Source: an uncultured Butyricicoccus sp. (lineage in GTDB: Bacteria; Bacillota; Clostridia; Oscillospirales; Butyricicoccaceae). From it: a stretch of 7,387 nt of DNA. The stretch covers positions 1 to 7,387 of the forward strand of contig UQVU01000089.1 in NCBI GenBank assembly GCA_900544475.1. The letters run 5' to 3'. The notes under the pieces were generated by a model. The model had not been told where the DNA came from. It saw only the letters and a list, made by a program, of their open reading frames with translations, and made no database searches. Below, piece after piece: positions 1 through 5,066 of this stretch (position 1 is its first letter; each line of letters opens with the position of its first letter). Position numbers and translations under genes: made by a program.

Positions 1-176
1 GGCAGGAGCTTGACGACCTCAACATTCAGGTCCAGACCTATGAGGAAGCGAACGAGAGTCTGCGCGAACAGATTCAGACCGGTCTGACCGATGAGGACAT
101 CTCTGAACTTGCCCGCTCGAAGCTGAATTATGCGGAACCGGGTGAGCGTATCTTCGTCGATACGTCGAGCCGGTAG
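1..176 (+). CDS. divIC: Septum formation initiator DivIC/FtsB, C-terminal part (5' truncated)
   Basis: The gene enters from the left edge; in-frame codons start at base 3 and the TAG stop is at 174-176, leaving 57 residues. The visible part starts in a polar, heptad-like helix (QELDDLNIQVQTYEEANESL), which fits the end of the FtsB/DivIC periplasmic coiled coil. It ends in the typical tail of the family, ISELARSKLNYAEPGERIFV, where the 'A+.kL.Y..PGE.vF.D' pattern is diagnostic. Members are small single-pass membrane proteins that work with FtsL and DivIB/FtsQ in the divisome. The next gene downstream is a yabR-like S1 gene, the same order as divIC-yabR in Bacillus subtilis, which supports the call. 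The transmembrane segment and start lie outside the window. No terminator separates it from the next gene, so co-transcription is likely. Confidence 0.85.
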   Translation, partial: QELDDLNIQVQTYEEANESLREQIQTGLTDEDISELARSKLNYAEPGERIFVDTSSR

Positions 177-239
177 GTAAAGGCAGCGCCGAAAAAGCTG
201 CGCTACCCATAAAGATTAACGGAGGCAAAAACAGCGTAT

Positions 240-710
240 ATGGATTTGACAGTGGGAGCGATCGTAGAAGGCAAGGTAACCGGCATCACCAAGTTCGGTG
301 CATTCGTAGCCCTGCCGGAGAACAAGTCGGGCATGGTGCACATCTCTGAGGTGGCGTCGAGTTTCGTAAACGACATCAAGGATTTTCTGCAGGAAGGCCA
401 GCAGGTCAAGGTGAAGATCATCAACATCGACCAGCAGGGCCGTATCAACCTGTCCATCAAGAAGGCGCAGCCGCAGGAGCCGCGTCAGCAGCACGAGCGG
501 TCGGAGCGTGGCGGCTATGCGCCGCGTCAGCCGCGTTTCCAGCAGCGTCAGGGGGGCGCACCGCGCGGCCGTGCACAGCAGGCGCCGAAGGATCCTTCCA
601 CCATGACCTTTGAAGATAAGCTCAAGGCGTTCATGACGGACAGCGAAAGCCGTCAAGCGGACGTGCGTCACGCGACCGACCGCAAGAACGGTTCGCGTCG
701 CCGCAGATGA
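240..710 (+). CDS. yabR: S1-domain RNA-binding protein, YabR-like
   Basis: The 156-residue protein has one S1 (OB-fold) domain at about residues 4-76: G-x-I-V-E-G-K-V at 6-13, TKFGAFV at 17-23, GMVHISEV at 31-38 and a closing INLSIKKA at 69-76. These are the classic S1 nucleic-acid-binding positions. A Gln/Arg/Gly-rich, probably disordered tail follows (77-117). A second conserved-looking stretch, FEDKLKAFMTDSESR at about 123-137, and a basic Arg-rich end complete it. Single-S1 proteins of this type (YabR/GSP13) are thought to bind RNA or ribosomes; the exact role is not established. The ATG at 240 has GGAGG at 221-225, a rather long 14-nt gap, but no closer start exists in frame. Its position after divIC supports the YabR assignment. 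It is longer than B. subtilis YabR (about 128 residues) because of the tail. Confidence 0.85.
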   Translation: MDLTVGAIVEGKVTGITKFGAFVALPENKSGMVHISEVASSFVNDIKDFLQEGQQVKVKIINIDQQGRINLSIKKAQPQEPRQQHERSERGGYAPRQPRFQQRQGGAPRGRAQQAPKDPSTMTFEDKLKAFMTDSESRQADVRHATDRKNGSRRRR

Positions 711-801
711 ACTGTCGAAAAAACTAACGTTTTTTCCGACAATTGTGTTCTGGCTTCGCAGAACACGGACGGAGAAAAGTTCCTATGCAGAAACTTTTCT
801 C
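711..801. repeat. Three consecutive hairpins directly after the S1 gene (possible dispersed repeat, copy A)
   Basis: Three inverted repeats follow one another from two bases after the stop codon. The first is 713-724 with 729-741: TGTCG plus six A and C, four-base loop TAAC, with one bulged C in the right arm. The second is 745-752 with 759-766: GTGTTCTG/CAGAACAC, perfect. The third is 772-781 with 792-801: GAGAAAAGTT/AACTTTTCTC, perfect, 10-base loop. The first ends in six T and could act as a terminator for the S1 gene. The block shares its opening (CTGTCGA-A-rich-CTAA-T-rich-CGA) and hairpin order with the segment at 7306-7384. No coding sequence is seen here. Confidence 0.55.
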
Positions 802-812
802 TCTCTTAAAGT

Positions 813-845
813 ATAAAAACCGAGGTACACGCCCCCGGTTTTTAT
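813..845 (+). terminator. Rho-independent terminator after the S1 gene
   Basis: A perfect 10-bp stem, ATAAAAACCG (813-822) with CGGTTTTTAT (836-845), encloses a loop whose GG and CC can pair further. Five T lie on the 3' arm. It is the first clear intrinsic terminator downstream of divIC-yabR, though the hairpin at 713-741 may already stop transcription. Confidence 0.6.
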
Positions 846-909
846 CAGACTGCTGCGCAGCCTGTATTGCATACGCGCTGCCGCGCGGCAGCCGAGGCTT
901 ATGGCTGAT
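844..909. other. Palindrome-rich segment between two terminators
   Basis: This segment holds two perfect palindromes, GCTGCGCAGC and GCTGCCGCGCGGCAGC, and is closed by ATCAG (844-848) pairing with CTGAT (905-909). It could fold as a multi-branched RNA on either strand. No gene, promoter or known RNA family is recognised. It may simply be spacer DNA or an eroded repeat. Confidence 0.3.
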
Positions 910-928
910 TGTCTTGATTGACAACTCA

Positions 929-958
929 AAAACCGAGGGAAACCTCGGTTTTGTTTTT
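929..958 (+). terminator. Strong, probably bidirectional terminator
   Basis: A perfect 10-bp stem, AAAACCGAGG (929-938) with CCTCGGTTTT (943-952), is closed by a GAAA tetraloop and followed by G and five T (954-958). Because the left arm starts with an A-run, the minus strand also reads as hairpin plus T-run. It can therefore stop both the divIC-yabR transcript and read-through from the minus-strand small RNA at 972-1052. Confidence 0.8.
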
Positions 959-971
959 ATGAGCCGGACGC

Positions 972-1000
972 AAAAAAATGCGCCCCGGAAAACGGGACGC
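972..1000 (-). terminator. Minus-strand Rho-independent terminator of the candidate small RNA
   Basis: Read on the minus strand, GCGTCCCG pairs with CGGGGCGC (8 bp, one G-U wobble; plus positions 993-1000 and 980-987). The loop is TTTTC, followed by one A and seven T (978-972). No annotated minus-strand protein gene ends here, so it must serve an RNA transcript or be chance. Confidence 0.7.
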
Positions 1001-1052
1001 AGAAGTGTGGGGATAAAGATATGAACGGTGCATGGCGGCTTTCCCTGCCGCC
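972..1052 (-). ncRNA. Candidate independently transcribed small RNA, about 81 nt
   Basis: On the minus strand a consensus promoter (1059-1087) predicts +1 at the G complementary to base 1052. The RNA would begin exactly with a perfect 6-bp hairpin, GGCGGC/GCCGCC (1052-1047 with 1039-1034, 7-base loop). A mostly unpaired middle of about 33 nt follows, with a CCCC run at 1012-1009, and then a Rho-independent terminator hairpin (1000-980) with seven T (978-972). No protein gene lies on this strand here: the long antisense reading frame through the amidohydrolase is a GC-rich shadow, and a 36-codon frame starting near 1033 runs through the terminator. The promoter, stem at +1 and terminator are seen; that they form a small RNA gene is inference. 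I do not recognise the family. Its 5' end lies 54 bases from the divergent amidohydrolase start. Confidence 0.6.
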
Positions 1053-1058
1053 AAGATA

Positions 1059-1087
1059 AATATACCATAAAATGCCATATCTGTCAA
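1059..1087 (-). promoter_or_regulatory. Consensus sigma-A promoter with extended -10, facing left
   Basis: On the minus strand the -35 is TTGACA (complement of 1082-1087, perfect consensus). The spacer is 17 nt and the -10 is TATATT (complement of 1059-1064), preceded by TGG, an extended -10. Transcription would run away from the amidohydrolase gene and into the candidate small RNA. I see no comparably good promoter for the amidohydrolase on the plus strand. Confidence 0.75.
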
Positions 1088-1106
1088 CAGCTATTTTGAG
1101 GTTTGC

Positions 1107-2279
1107 ATGAAAGAAATTCTGATAAAAAACGTAACCATTCTGACAATGGACGACGAAAACCGGCAGTTTTTCGGCTGGATTCTGCTGAAAGACGGCAAAA
1201 TCGCCGCACTCGGCGAGGATAACGCGCCGGACTGCGCGGAGGTGCTTGACGGCGAAGGCGGCGTGCTGACGCCGGGTCTTATCGACATCCACTCGCACCT
1301 CGGTCTGTACGAGGACGGCCTCGGCTTCGAGGGTGCGGACGGCAACGAGGACACCGACCCGGTCACGCCGCAGATGCGTGCCATCGATGCGGTGAACCCG
1401 ATGGACCACGCCTTCCGCGAGGCGCTCGAGGCCGGTGTGACCGCGGCGGGCGTTTCTCCCGGCAGCGCGAACGCCATCGGCGGACAGATCGCGCTCGTCA
1501 AGACGGCAGGCCGCCGCATCGACGACATGATCGTGAAAGCGCCGCTCGCCATCAAGTTCGCCCTCGGCGAAAACCCCAAGTCGGTCTACCACGACAAGGA
1601 CGAAACCCCGGTCACCCGCATGGCGACCGCCGCGCTCATCCGCGACGAGCTGTACAAGGGGCGCGAATATCTCGCCCGCAAGGCGCGCGCCGAGGTCGAT
1701 GCCGAGCAGGAGGGACCGGATTACGACGGCAAGATGGAGGCGCTGCTTCCGCTGCTGCGCGGCGGCATCGAGGCGCATTTCCACGCCCACCGCGCGGACG
1801 ATATTTTCACCGCGCTGCGCATTTCTAAGGAGTTCGGTCTGCGCCCGGTCATCATTCACGGCACGGAAGCGCATCTGGTCGCGGACCTCATCGCCGAGGA
1901 GCACGTTCCGGTGGTCTGCGGCCCGTACATGACCGACCGCTCCAAGCCGGAGATCCGCAACCTGACCGACGAGGCGCCCGGCATTCTCGCGCGAGCCGGA
2001 ATCCCGACCGCCATCACGGTCGATCACCCGGAAATTCCGCTGCGGCTGCTGCCCGTGGCCGTCATGCTGGCGGTCCGCGCGGGCATGGATAAAACCGACG
2101 CGCTGCGTGCGGTGACGGCGGTCCCGGCGAAAATCGCAGGACTCGGCGACCGCATCGGCAGCCTGTGCGCTGGTCTGGACGCGGACTGCGTACTCTGGAG
2201 CGGCGATCCGCTCGATATTGCAACTCAGGTGAAGGCTGTTTTCGTAAACGGCACACCGGAATACAGGAGGACAAGATGA
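1107..2279 (+). CDS. Amidohydrolase (imidazolonepropionase-related, COG1228-like)
   Basis: This 390-residue metal-dependent hydrolase of the amidohydrolase superfamily has a small N-terminal beta domain (1-55), then TPGLIDIHSH with the metal-binding H62-x-H64. Likely active-site positions follow: K150 in IKFALGENPK, the histidine cluster at 224-228 (HFHAHRADD), H251/H256 (IIHGTEAH) and D306-H307 (TVDHPEIP), the usual late Asp of the fold. The end, LDADCVLWSGDPLDI then VKAVFVNG, is the C-terminal beta domain typical of the imidazolonepropionase/dihydroorotase group. Clostridia commonly carry this protein, but the substrate is unknown; it is not a clear HutI or hydantoinase. The ATG at 1107 has GAGG at 1098-1101. 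The stop overlaps the next start (ATGA), so translation is probably coupled to the fumarase subunit. Length and motifs suggest an intact enzyme. Confidence 0.85.
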   Translation: MKEILIKNVTILTMDDENRQFFGWILLKDGKIAALGEDNAPDCAEVLDGEGGVLTPGLIDIHSHLGLYEDGLGFEGADGNEDTDPVTPQMRAIDAVNPMDHAFREALEAGVTAAGVSPGSANAIGGQIALVKTAGRRIDDMIVKAPLAIKFALGENPKSVYHDKDETPVTRMATAALIRDELYKGREYLARKARAEVDAEQEGPDYDGKMEALLPLLRGGIEAHFHAHRADDIFTALRISKEFGLRPVIIHGTEAHLVADLIAEEHVPVVCGPYMTDRSKPEIRNLTDEAPGILARAGIPTAITVDHPEIPLRLLPVAVMLAVRAGMDKTDALRAVTAVPAKIAGLGDRIGSLCAGLDADCVLWSGDPLDIATQVKAVFVNGTPEYRRTR

Positions 2280-3118
2280 GGACAATCGATGTTTCTGAGG
2301 TAACGGCGCTGGTGCGCAAGCTGTGTATCGACGCGAACTATTATCTTCCGGCTGACCTGCGCGAGGCGTTCGTGAACGGTCAGCAGACCGAGCAGTCGCC
2401 GCTCGGCCGCGAGATTTTCGGCGAGATGATCGCGAACTGCGACCTCGCCCGCGAGAACAACGTTCCGGTCTGCCAGGACACCGGCATGGCCATCGTTTTC
2501 GCGGAAATCGGTCAGGACGTTCATCTGACCGGCGGCTCCTTTGAGGAAGCAGTCACCGAGGGCGTGCGCCGCGGCTATATCGACGGCTATCTGCGCCTGT
2601 CGGTCGTCGGCGACCCGCTGCGCCGCGAAAACACCAACGACAACACCCCGTGCATCCTCTACACCTCGATGGTGCCGGGCGACAAGGTCAAAATCACGGT
2701 CGCGCCCAAGGGCTTCGGCTCGGAGAACATGACCAAGATGAAGATGTTCACCCCGGCGGCAACGCAGGAGCAGATCATCGACTTCATCGCGGACGCCTGC
2801 ATCGGCGCAGGCTCCAACCCCTGCCCGCCGATCGTTATCGGCGTCGGCCTCGGCGGCACGAGCGACAAGGCGGCCTACCTCGCCAAGCGTGCTCTGCTGC
2901 GCCGCGTGGGCGAGCACAACGCCGACCCGCTCTACGCCGACATGGAGCAGCGTATTCTGGACAAGGTGAACGCCTCGGGTGTCGGTCCGCAGGGCCTCGG
3001 CGGCACGGTCACCGCGCTTTCCTGCGCTATCGAGCCGTTCGGCACGCACATCGCCGGTCTGCCGTGCGTGGTCAACATCTCCTGCCACGTGACCCGTCAC
3101 GCGGAGGGCGAGATCTGA
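2276..3118 (+). CDS. Fumarate hydratase class I, alpha subunit (FumA/TtdA N-terminal family)
   Basis: The 280-residue protein matches the usual length of the separate alpha subunit of iron-sulfur fumarases and tartrate dehydratases. These interconvert fumarate and malate (or dehydrate tartrate) with an oxygen-sensitive [4Fe-4S] cluster. Cluster cysteines are likely C66 (VPVCQDTG), C183 (GSNPCPP) and C270 (NISCHVTRH), by analogy with the spacing in one-chain class I enzymes. Other signatures are ENTNDNTPC at 118-126, KGFGSENMTK at 145-154 and GVGLGGTSDKA at 189-199. The ATG at 2276 is chosen over upstream starts because AGGAGG at 2265-2270 sits 5 nt before it and the protein then begins as the family does. 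It overlaps the amidohydrolase stop by 4 nt. The beta subunit normally found beside it is absent: an hpf promoter and gene follow. No clear T-rich terminator follows the stop. Confidence 0.9.
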   Translation: MRTIDVSEVTALVRKLCIDANYYLPADLREAFVNGQQTEQSPLGREIFGEMIANCDLARENNVPVCQDTGMAIVFAEIGQDVHLTGGSFEEAVTEGVRRGYIDGYLRLSVVGDPLRRENTNDNTPCILYTSMVPGDKVKITVAPKGFGSENMTKMKMFTPAATQEQIIDFIADACIGAGSNPCPPIVIGVGLGGTSDKAAYLAKRALLRRVGEHNADPLYADMEQRILDKVNASGVGPQGLGGTVTALSCAIEPFGTHIAGLPCVVNISCHVTRHAEGEI

Positions 3119-3177
3119 TACGCCCGGCAGGGATGTAGTTAAATTTACTGAACAAACTGTGAACTTTATAAAAATTG

Positions 3178-3207
3178 TTGGACAAGTTGCCTATGGTGTG
3201 CTATACT
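3178..3207 (+). promoter_or_regulatory. hpf promoter with extended -10
   Basis: The -35 is TTGGAC at 3178-3183, the spacer is 18 nt, and the -10 is TATACT at 3202-3207 preceded by TGC (extended -10). Transcription should start near 3213-3215, giving a leader of about 88 nt before the hpf ATG. The -10 lies inside the inverted repeat at 3189-3230. Confidence 0.7.
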
Positions 3208-3230
3208 AAAGATAGCAAAACCCCATAGGC
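3189..3230. promoter_or_regulatory. Nested inverted repeat over the hpf -10 and start site
   Basis: GCCTATGG (3189-3196) and CCATAGGC (3223-3230) are a perfect 8-bp inverted repeat. Inside it GCTAT (3200-3204) and ATAGC (3212-3216) form a second one. The outer arms are 34 bp apart centre to centre, about three helical turns, and flank the -10 and +1. This looks like a repressor or looping site, but no T-run follows, so it is not a normal terminator. It could alternatively be the 3' end structure of the fumarase transcript. Confidence 0.5.
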
Positions 3231-3301
3231 CATCCGGATGGATGCTCCGCCCGGACGGTGCAAGTATCATGGGCGGTCAACGCCCGTTAGGAGATGATGT
3301 T
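3231..3301 (+). promoter_or_regulatory. Structured hpf leader with the ribosome binding site in a hairpin bulge
   Basis: GGGCG (3271-3275) pairs with CGCCC (3281-3285), and the outer ATCAT (3266-3270) can pair with ATGAT (3294-3298). The ribosome site AGGAG (3289-3293) is then trapped in the bulge between the two stems. An upstream CCGCCC (3247-3252) can pair instead with GGGCGG (3271-3276), giving a mutually exclusive fold. A perfect palindrome CATCCGGATG lies at 3231-3240. Structured RNAs upstream of raiA/hpf genes have been reported in Firmicutes (raiA and raiA-hairpin motifs); I cannot confirm by eye that this is one of them. Confidence 0.45.
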
Positions 3302-3829
3302 ATGAAGTTCACCATCGTCGAGAGAAAAATGAAAATTGACGACGATCTGCGTGCGTACGCGCTGCGCAAGGTAGAGAAGCTCGACCGCTATTTCCAGCAG
3401 GACTCTGACACGACTCTTACCTTCAGCGAGCTGCGCGGCAAGCAGACAGTGGAAGTTACGGTGCGCCAGGTCGGTCTGGTCGTTCGCGCCGAGGAGACGA
3501 CGAGCGATATGTTCGCCTCTGTTGACGGTGCGGTAAGCAGCATCGAGCGCCAGATCCGCAAGCACAAGACTCGCCTTGAGAAGCGTCTGCGCGAGGGTGC
3601 GTTCGATAAGATCGCCGAGCAGCAGGCTGCGTTCGCCGAGGACGATTTCGACGTTGTACGCCGCAAGAAGTTCGACGTAAAGCCGATGAGCGTAGAGGAA
3701 GCGATCCTCCAGATGAACCTGCTGGATCATCAGTTCTACTTCTTCCGCAACTCGGAGAACGACAACAGCCACGCCGTCGTTTACAAGCGTGCGGCAGGTG
3801 GCTACGGTCTGATCGAAAGCGACGATTAA
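3302..3829 (+). CDS. hpf: Ribosome hibernation promoting factor, long form
   Basis: The 175-residue protein has the two-domain plan of long HPF. The N-terminal S30AE domain (1-95) starts MKFTIVERKMKIDDDLRAY and includes the helix ending in KLDRYF. It binds the decoding region of the 30S subunit and blocks mRNA and tRNA. A charged linker (96-125) leads to the C-terminal dimerisation domain (126-175: KPMSVEEAILQM, then LDHQFYFFRN and VVYKRAAGGYGLIE). That domain pairs two ribosomes into inactive 100S dimers. The start at 3302 is preferred over the in-frame ATG at 3242: AGGAG at 3289-3293 lies 8 nt upstream of 3302, and the N-terminus then matches the family. The gene has its own promoter, a structured leader and a strong terminator, so it is a single-gene unit, as expected for a stress and stationary-phase factor. 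Confidence 0.95.
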   Translation: MKFTIVERKMKIDDDLRAYALRKVEKLDRYFQQDSDTTLTFSELRGKQTVEVTVRQVGLVVRAEETTSDMFASVDGAVSSIERQIRKHKTRLEKRLREGAFDKIAEQQAAFAEDDFDVVRRKKFDVKPMSVEEAILQMNLLDHQFYFFRNSENDNSHAVVYKRAAGGYGLIESDD

Positions 3830-3872
3830 CCTTCCCGTCACGCAGCAATGCGCGGGCATACATAGAAACGAT

Positions 3873-3903
3873 AAGCCGGCGGCACAGGGTCGCCGGCTTT
3901 TTT
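3873..3903 (+). terminator. hpf Rho-independent terminator
   Basis: A perfect 9-bp GC-rich stem, AAGCCGGCG (3873-3881) with CGCCGGCTT (3891-3899), has a 9-base loop and six T (3898-3903). It lies 43 bases after the hpf stop and separates it from rsmA. Confidence 0.9.
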
Positions 3904-3947
3904 CGGGCATAAGATACTGTAATGAGATACTTCATGGGGAGAATGCA

Positions 3948-4814
3948 ATGAATTTATGTGATATTGAAACCATCCGTGCGGTTCTGGGACGGCACGGGTT
4001 CCACTTTTCCAAGTCGCTCGGCCAGAACTTTCTGACCGACATCACGGTGCCCGAGCGCATCGCGGAGATGAGCGGCGCACGCGAGGCGGGGAACGTCGTG
4101 GAGGTCGGCCCGGGCATGGGCTGTCTGACGGCGGAGCTGTGCCGCCGCGCGGAGCACGTGGTTTCGGTCGAGCTTGACCGTGCGCTGCTGCCCGTTCTGG
4201 CGGAGACCATGGCGGAGTTTGACAACTTCGAGGTCGTGCAGGGCGATGTGCTGGCGCTCGACCTGGCGGCGCTCTGCCGCGAGAAGTTCGGGGAGGCAAA
4301 GGCGGTCGCCTGCGCGAACCTGCCGTACTACATCACCACGCCGGCCATCACCGCGCTCATGGAGAGCGGCGCGTTCGAGCACATCACGGTCATGGTGCAG
4401 AAGGAAGTTGCGGAGCGCATCTGCGCCGCGCCGGGCACCTCGGCCTACTCGGCGTTCTCCATCTATGTACAGTACCACGCGAAGGCGGAGATCCTGTTCG
4501 ACGTTCCGGCGGACTGCTTCGTTCCGCGCCCGAAGGTAGACTCGGCGGTGCTGAAGCTGACGCCGCTCGCGAAGCCGGCGGTCGAAACGCGCGACGAAAA
4601 GCTGTTTTTCGCCCTCGTCCGCGCGGCGTTCAATATGCGCCGAAAGACGCTCGTCAACGCGCTCGGCCCGGTGCTCGCGAGCGAGATGAGCAAGGACGAA
4701 ATCGTGTCGCTCGTCGAGGCGGCAGGTCTGGACGCACGCATCCGCGGCGAACGGCTGAGCCTTGCGGATTACGCAAAGCTGGCCGACCTCGCGTCCGAAA
4801 AGCTGAAAAAGTAA
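3948..4814 (+). CDS. rsmA: 16S rRNA (adenine1518-N6/adenine1519-N6)-dimethyltransferase
   Basis: RsmA (KsgA) uses S-adenosylmethionine to dimethylate two adjacent adenosines in helix 45 of 16S rRNA late in 30S assembly; its loss gives kasugamycin resistance. All family signatures are visible: FSKSLGQNFL at 20-29, the SAM loop EVGPGMGCLT at 52-61, the acidic VELD at 74-77, QGD at 98-100, the catalytic NLPYYITTPA at 124-133, FVPRPKVDSAV in the second half and FNMRRKTLVNAL before the C-terminal helical domain. The 288 residues are normal length. The ATG at 3948 has GGGGAG at 3936-3941 with 6-nt spacing. It sits between two terminators, so it should form its own transcript, but I find no consensus promoter in the 44 bases after the hpf terminator. 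Some read-through from hpf is possible. The gene appears intact. Confidence 0.97.
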   Translation: MNLCDIETIRAVLGRHGFHFSKSLGQNFLTDITVPERIAEMSGAREAGNVVEVGPGMGCLTAELCRRAEHVVSVELDRALLPVLAETMAEFDNFEVVQGDVLALDLAALCREKFGEAKAVACANLPYYITTPAITALMESGAFEHITVMVQKEVAERICAAPGTSAYSAFSIYVQYHAKAEILFDVPADCFVPRPKVDSAVLKLTPLAKPAVETRDEKLFFALVRAAFNMRRKTLVNALGPVLASEMSKDEIVSLVEAAGLDARIRGERLSLADYAKLADLASEKLKK

Positions 4815-4825
4815 ACGAAAATCCG

Positions 4826-4854
4826 GAGGGGCAGACGAAAGTCTGCCTCTTTTT
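4826..4854 (+). terminator. rsmA Rho-independent terminator
   Basis: GGCAGAC (4830-4836) and GTCTGCC (4841-4847) form a perfect stem on a GAAA tetraloop, extended by four weaker pairs to 4826/4851, with a T-run at 4850-4854. It lies between the convergent rsmA and the minus-strand trio. On the minus strand only a weak T-run follows, so bidirectional action is uncertain. Confidence 0.85.
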
Positions 4855-4859
4855 CGTGC

Positions 4860-5066
4860 TCAAAGACCGAGAAAGAGCAGAATGCCGGTCAGAATGACGC
4901 TTTCCCAGTCGGTGCCGCGTTCGCTGTCGGTGAGGAGAAAATACGCGGCGGCGAGGGTGATGAGGGCGTCGCGGTCGAGCACGGGGCGCATATTGAAAAG
5001 CGCGGAGAGCGGGGGCGTTTCGGGCGCAGCCTCGGAGGACGCCTCGGCGAGATAGCGGTTATACAG
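4860..5066 (-). CDS. Small membrane-type protein of a conserved clostridial family, unknown function (gene C of trio)
   Basis: This is the third gene of the minus-strand trio. From a proposed CTG start (complement of 5064-5066) the product is 68 residues: an N-terminal YNRYLAEAS, a Pro/Ala/Glu-rich linker to residue 19, then RDALITLAAAYFLLTDSE and a C-terminal hydrophobic WESVILTGILLFLGL. From memory, clostridial genomes often encode short proteins beginning M-YNRYIP and ending in a Leu-rich 'DLLLLL...DGED..ELLI.LGLLLLLGL' block; this looks like a member. No function is known to me. GGGGG at 5079-5075 is 8 nt before CTG, and the 8-nt overlap with gene B's stop repeats the A/B junction. Alternatives are TTG at 5099, with no ribosome site and a 41-nt overlap, or ATG at 4991, giving only 43 residues. 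Confidence 0.6.
   Translation of the reverse strand: MYNRYLAEASSEAAPETPPLSALFNMRPVLDRDALITLAAAYFLLTDSERGTDWESVILTGILLFLGL

Noticed and set aside
772..801. Resemblance of the third hairpin to a recombinase target (GTTCCTAT...)
   Set aside because: Only a few bases match an FRT-like arm, the arm order differs, and no recombinase gene is present.
918..946. Plus-strand TTGACA as a -35 for the amidohydrolase
   Set aside because: There is no -10-like hexamer at 16-18 nt; the expected place is occupied by a terminator hairpin.
743..1024. Plus-strand frame of 93 codons in the gap after the S1 gene
   Set aside because: It runs through two terminators and several hairpins, has no convincing ribosome site and no recognisable protein features.
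926..1033. Short minus-strand frame (about 36 codons from an ATG near 1033) inside the candidate small RNA
   Set aside because: It would have to be translated across the small RNA terminator and the next terminator; AGGG is 9 nt upstream but in the loop of the 5' hairpin. A peptide is not excluded but is not supported.
2165..2275. Earlier ATG start for the fumarase subunit at 2165
   Set aside because: It lies far inside the amidohydrolase gene and adds 37 residues of Arg-rich shadow sequence; AGGAGG decides for 2276.
957..2285. Long minus-strand open frame (442 codons) antisense to the amidohydrolase
   Set aside because: Arg/His/Ala-rich composition of a GC-rich antisense shadow, no ribosome site, and the plus-strand gene has clear enzyme motifs. 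It also runs through the candidate small RNA terminator.
3214..3301. A c-di-GMP or other known riboswitch in the hpf leader
   Set aside because: The conserved core sequences that I know for c-di-GMP, SAM, TPP, FMN or purine riboswitches are not present.
3242..3301. Earlier ATG start for hpf at 3242
   Set aside because: No ribosome site, it adds 20 residues not typical of the family, and it would place coding sequence over the structured leader.
4042..4539. Several overlapping frames on both strands within rsmA
   Set aside because: All are compositionally biased shadows of the GC-rich rsmA coding sequence.
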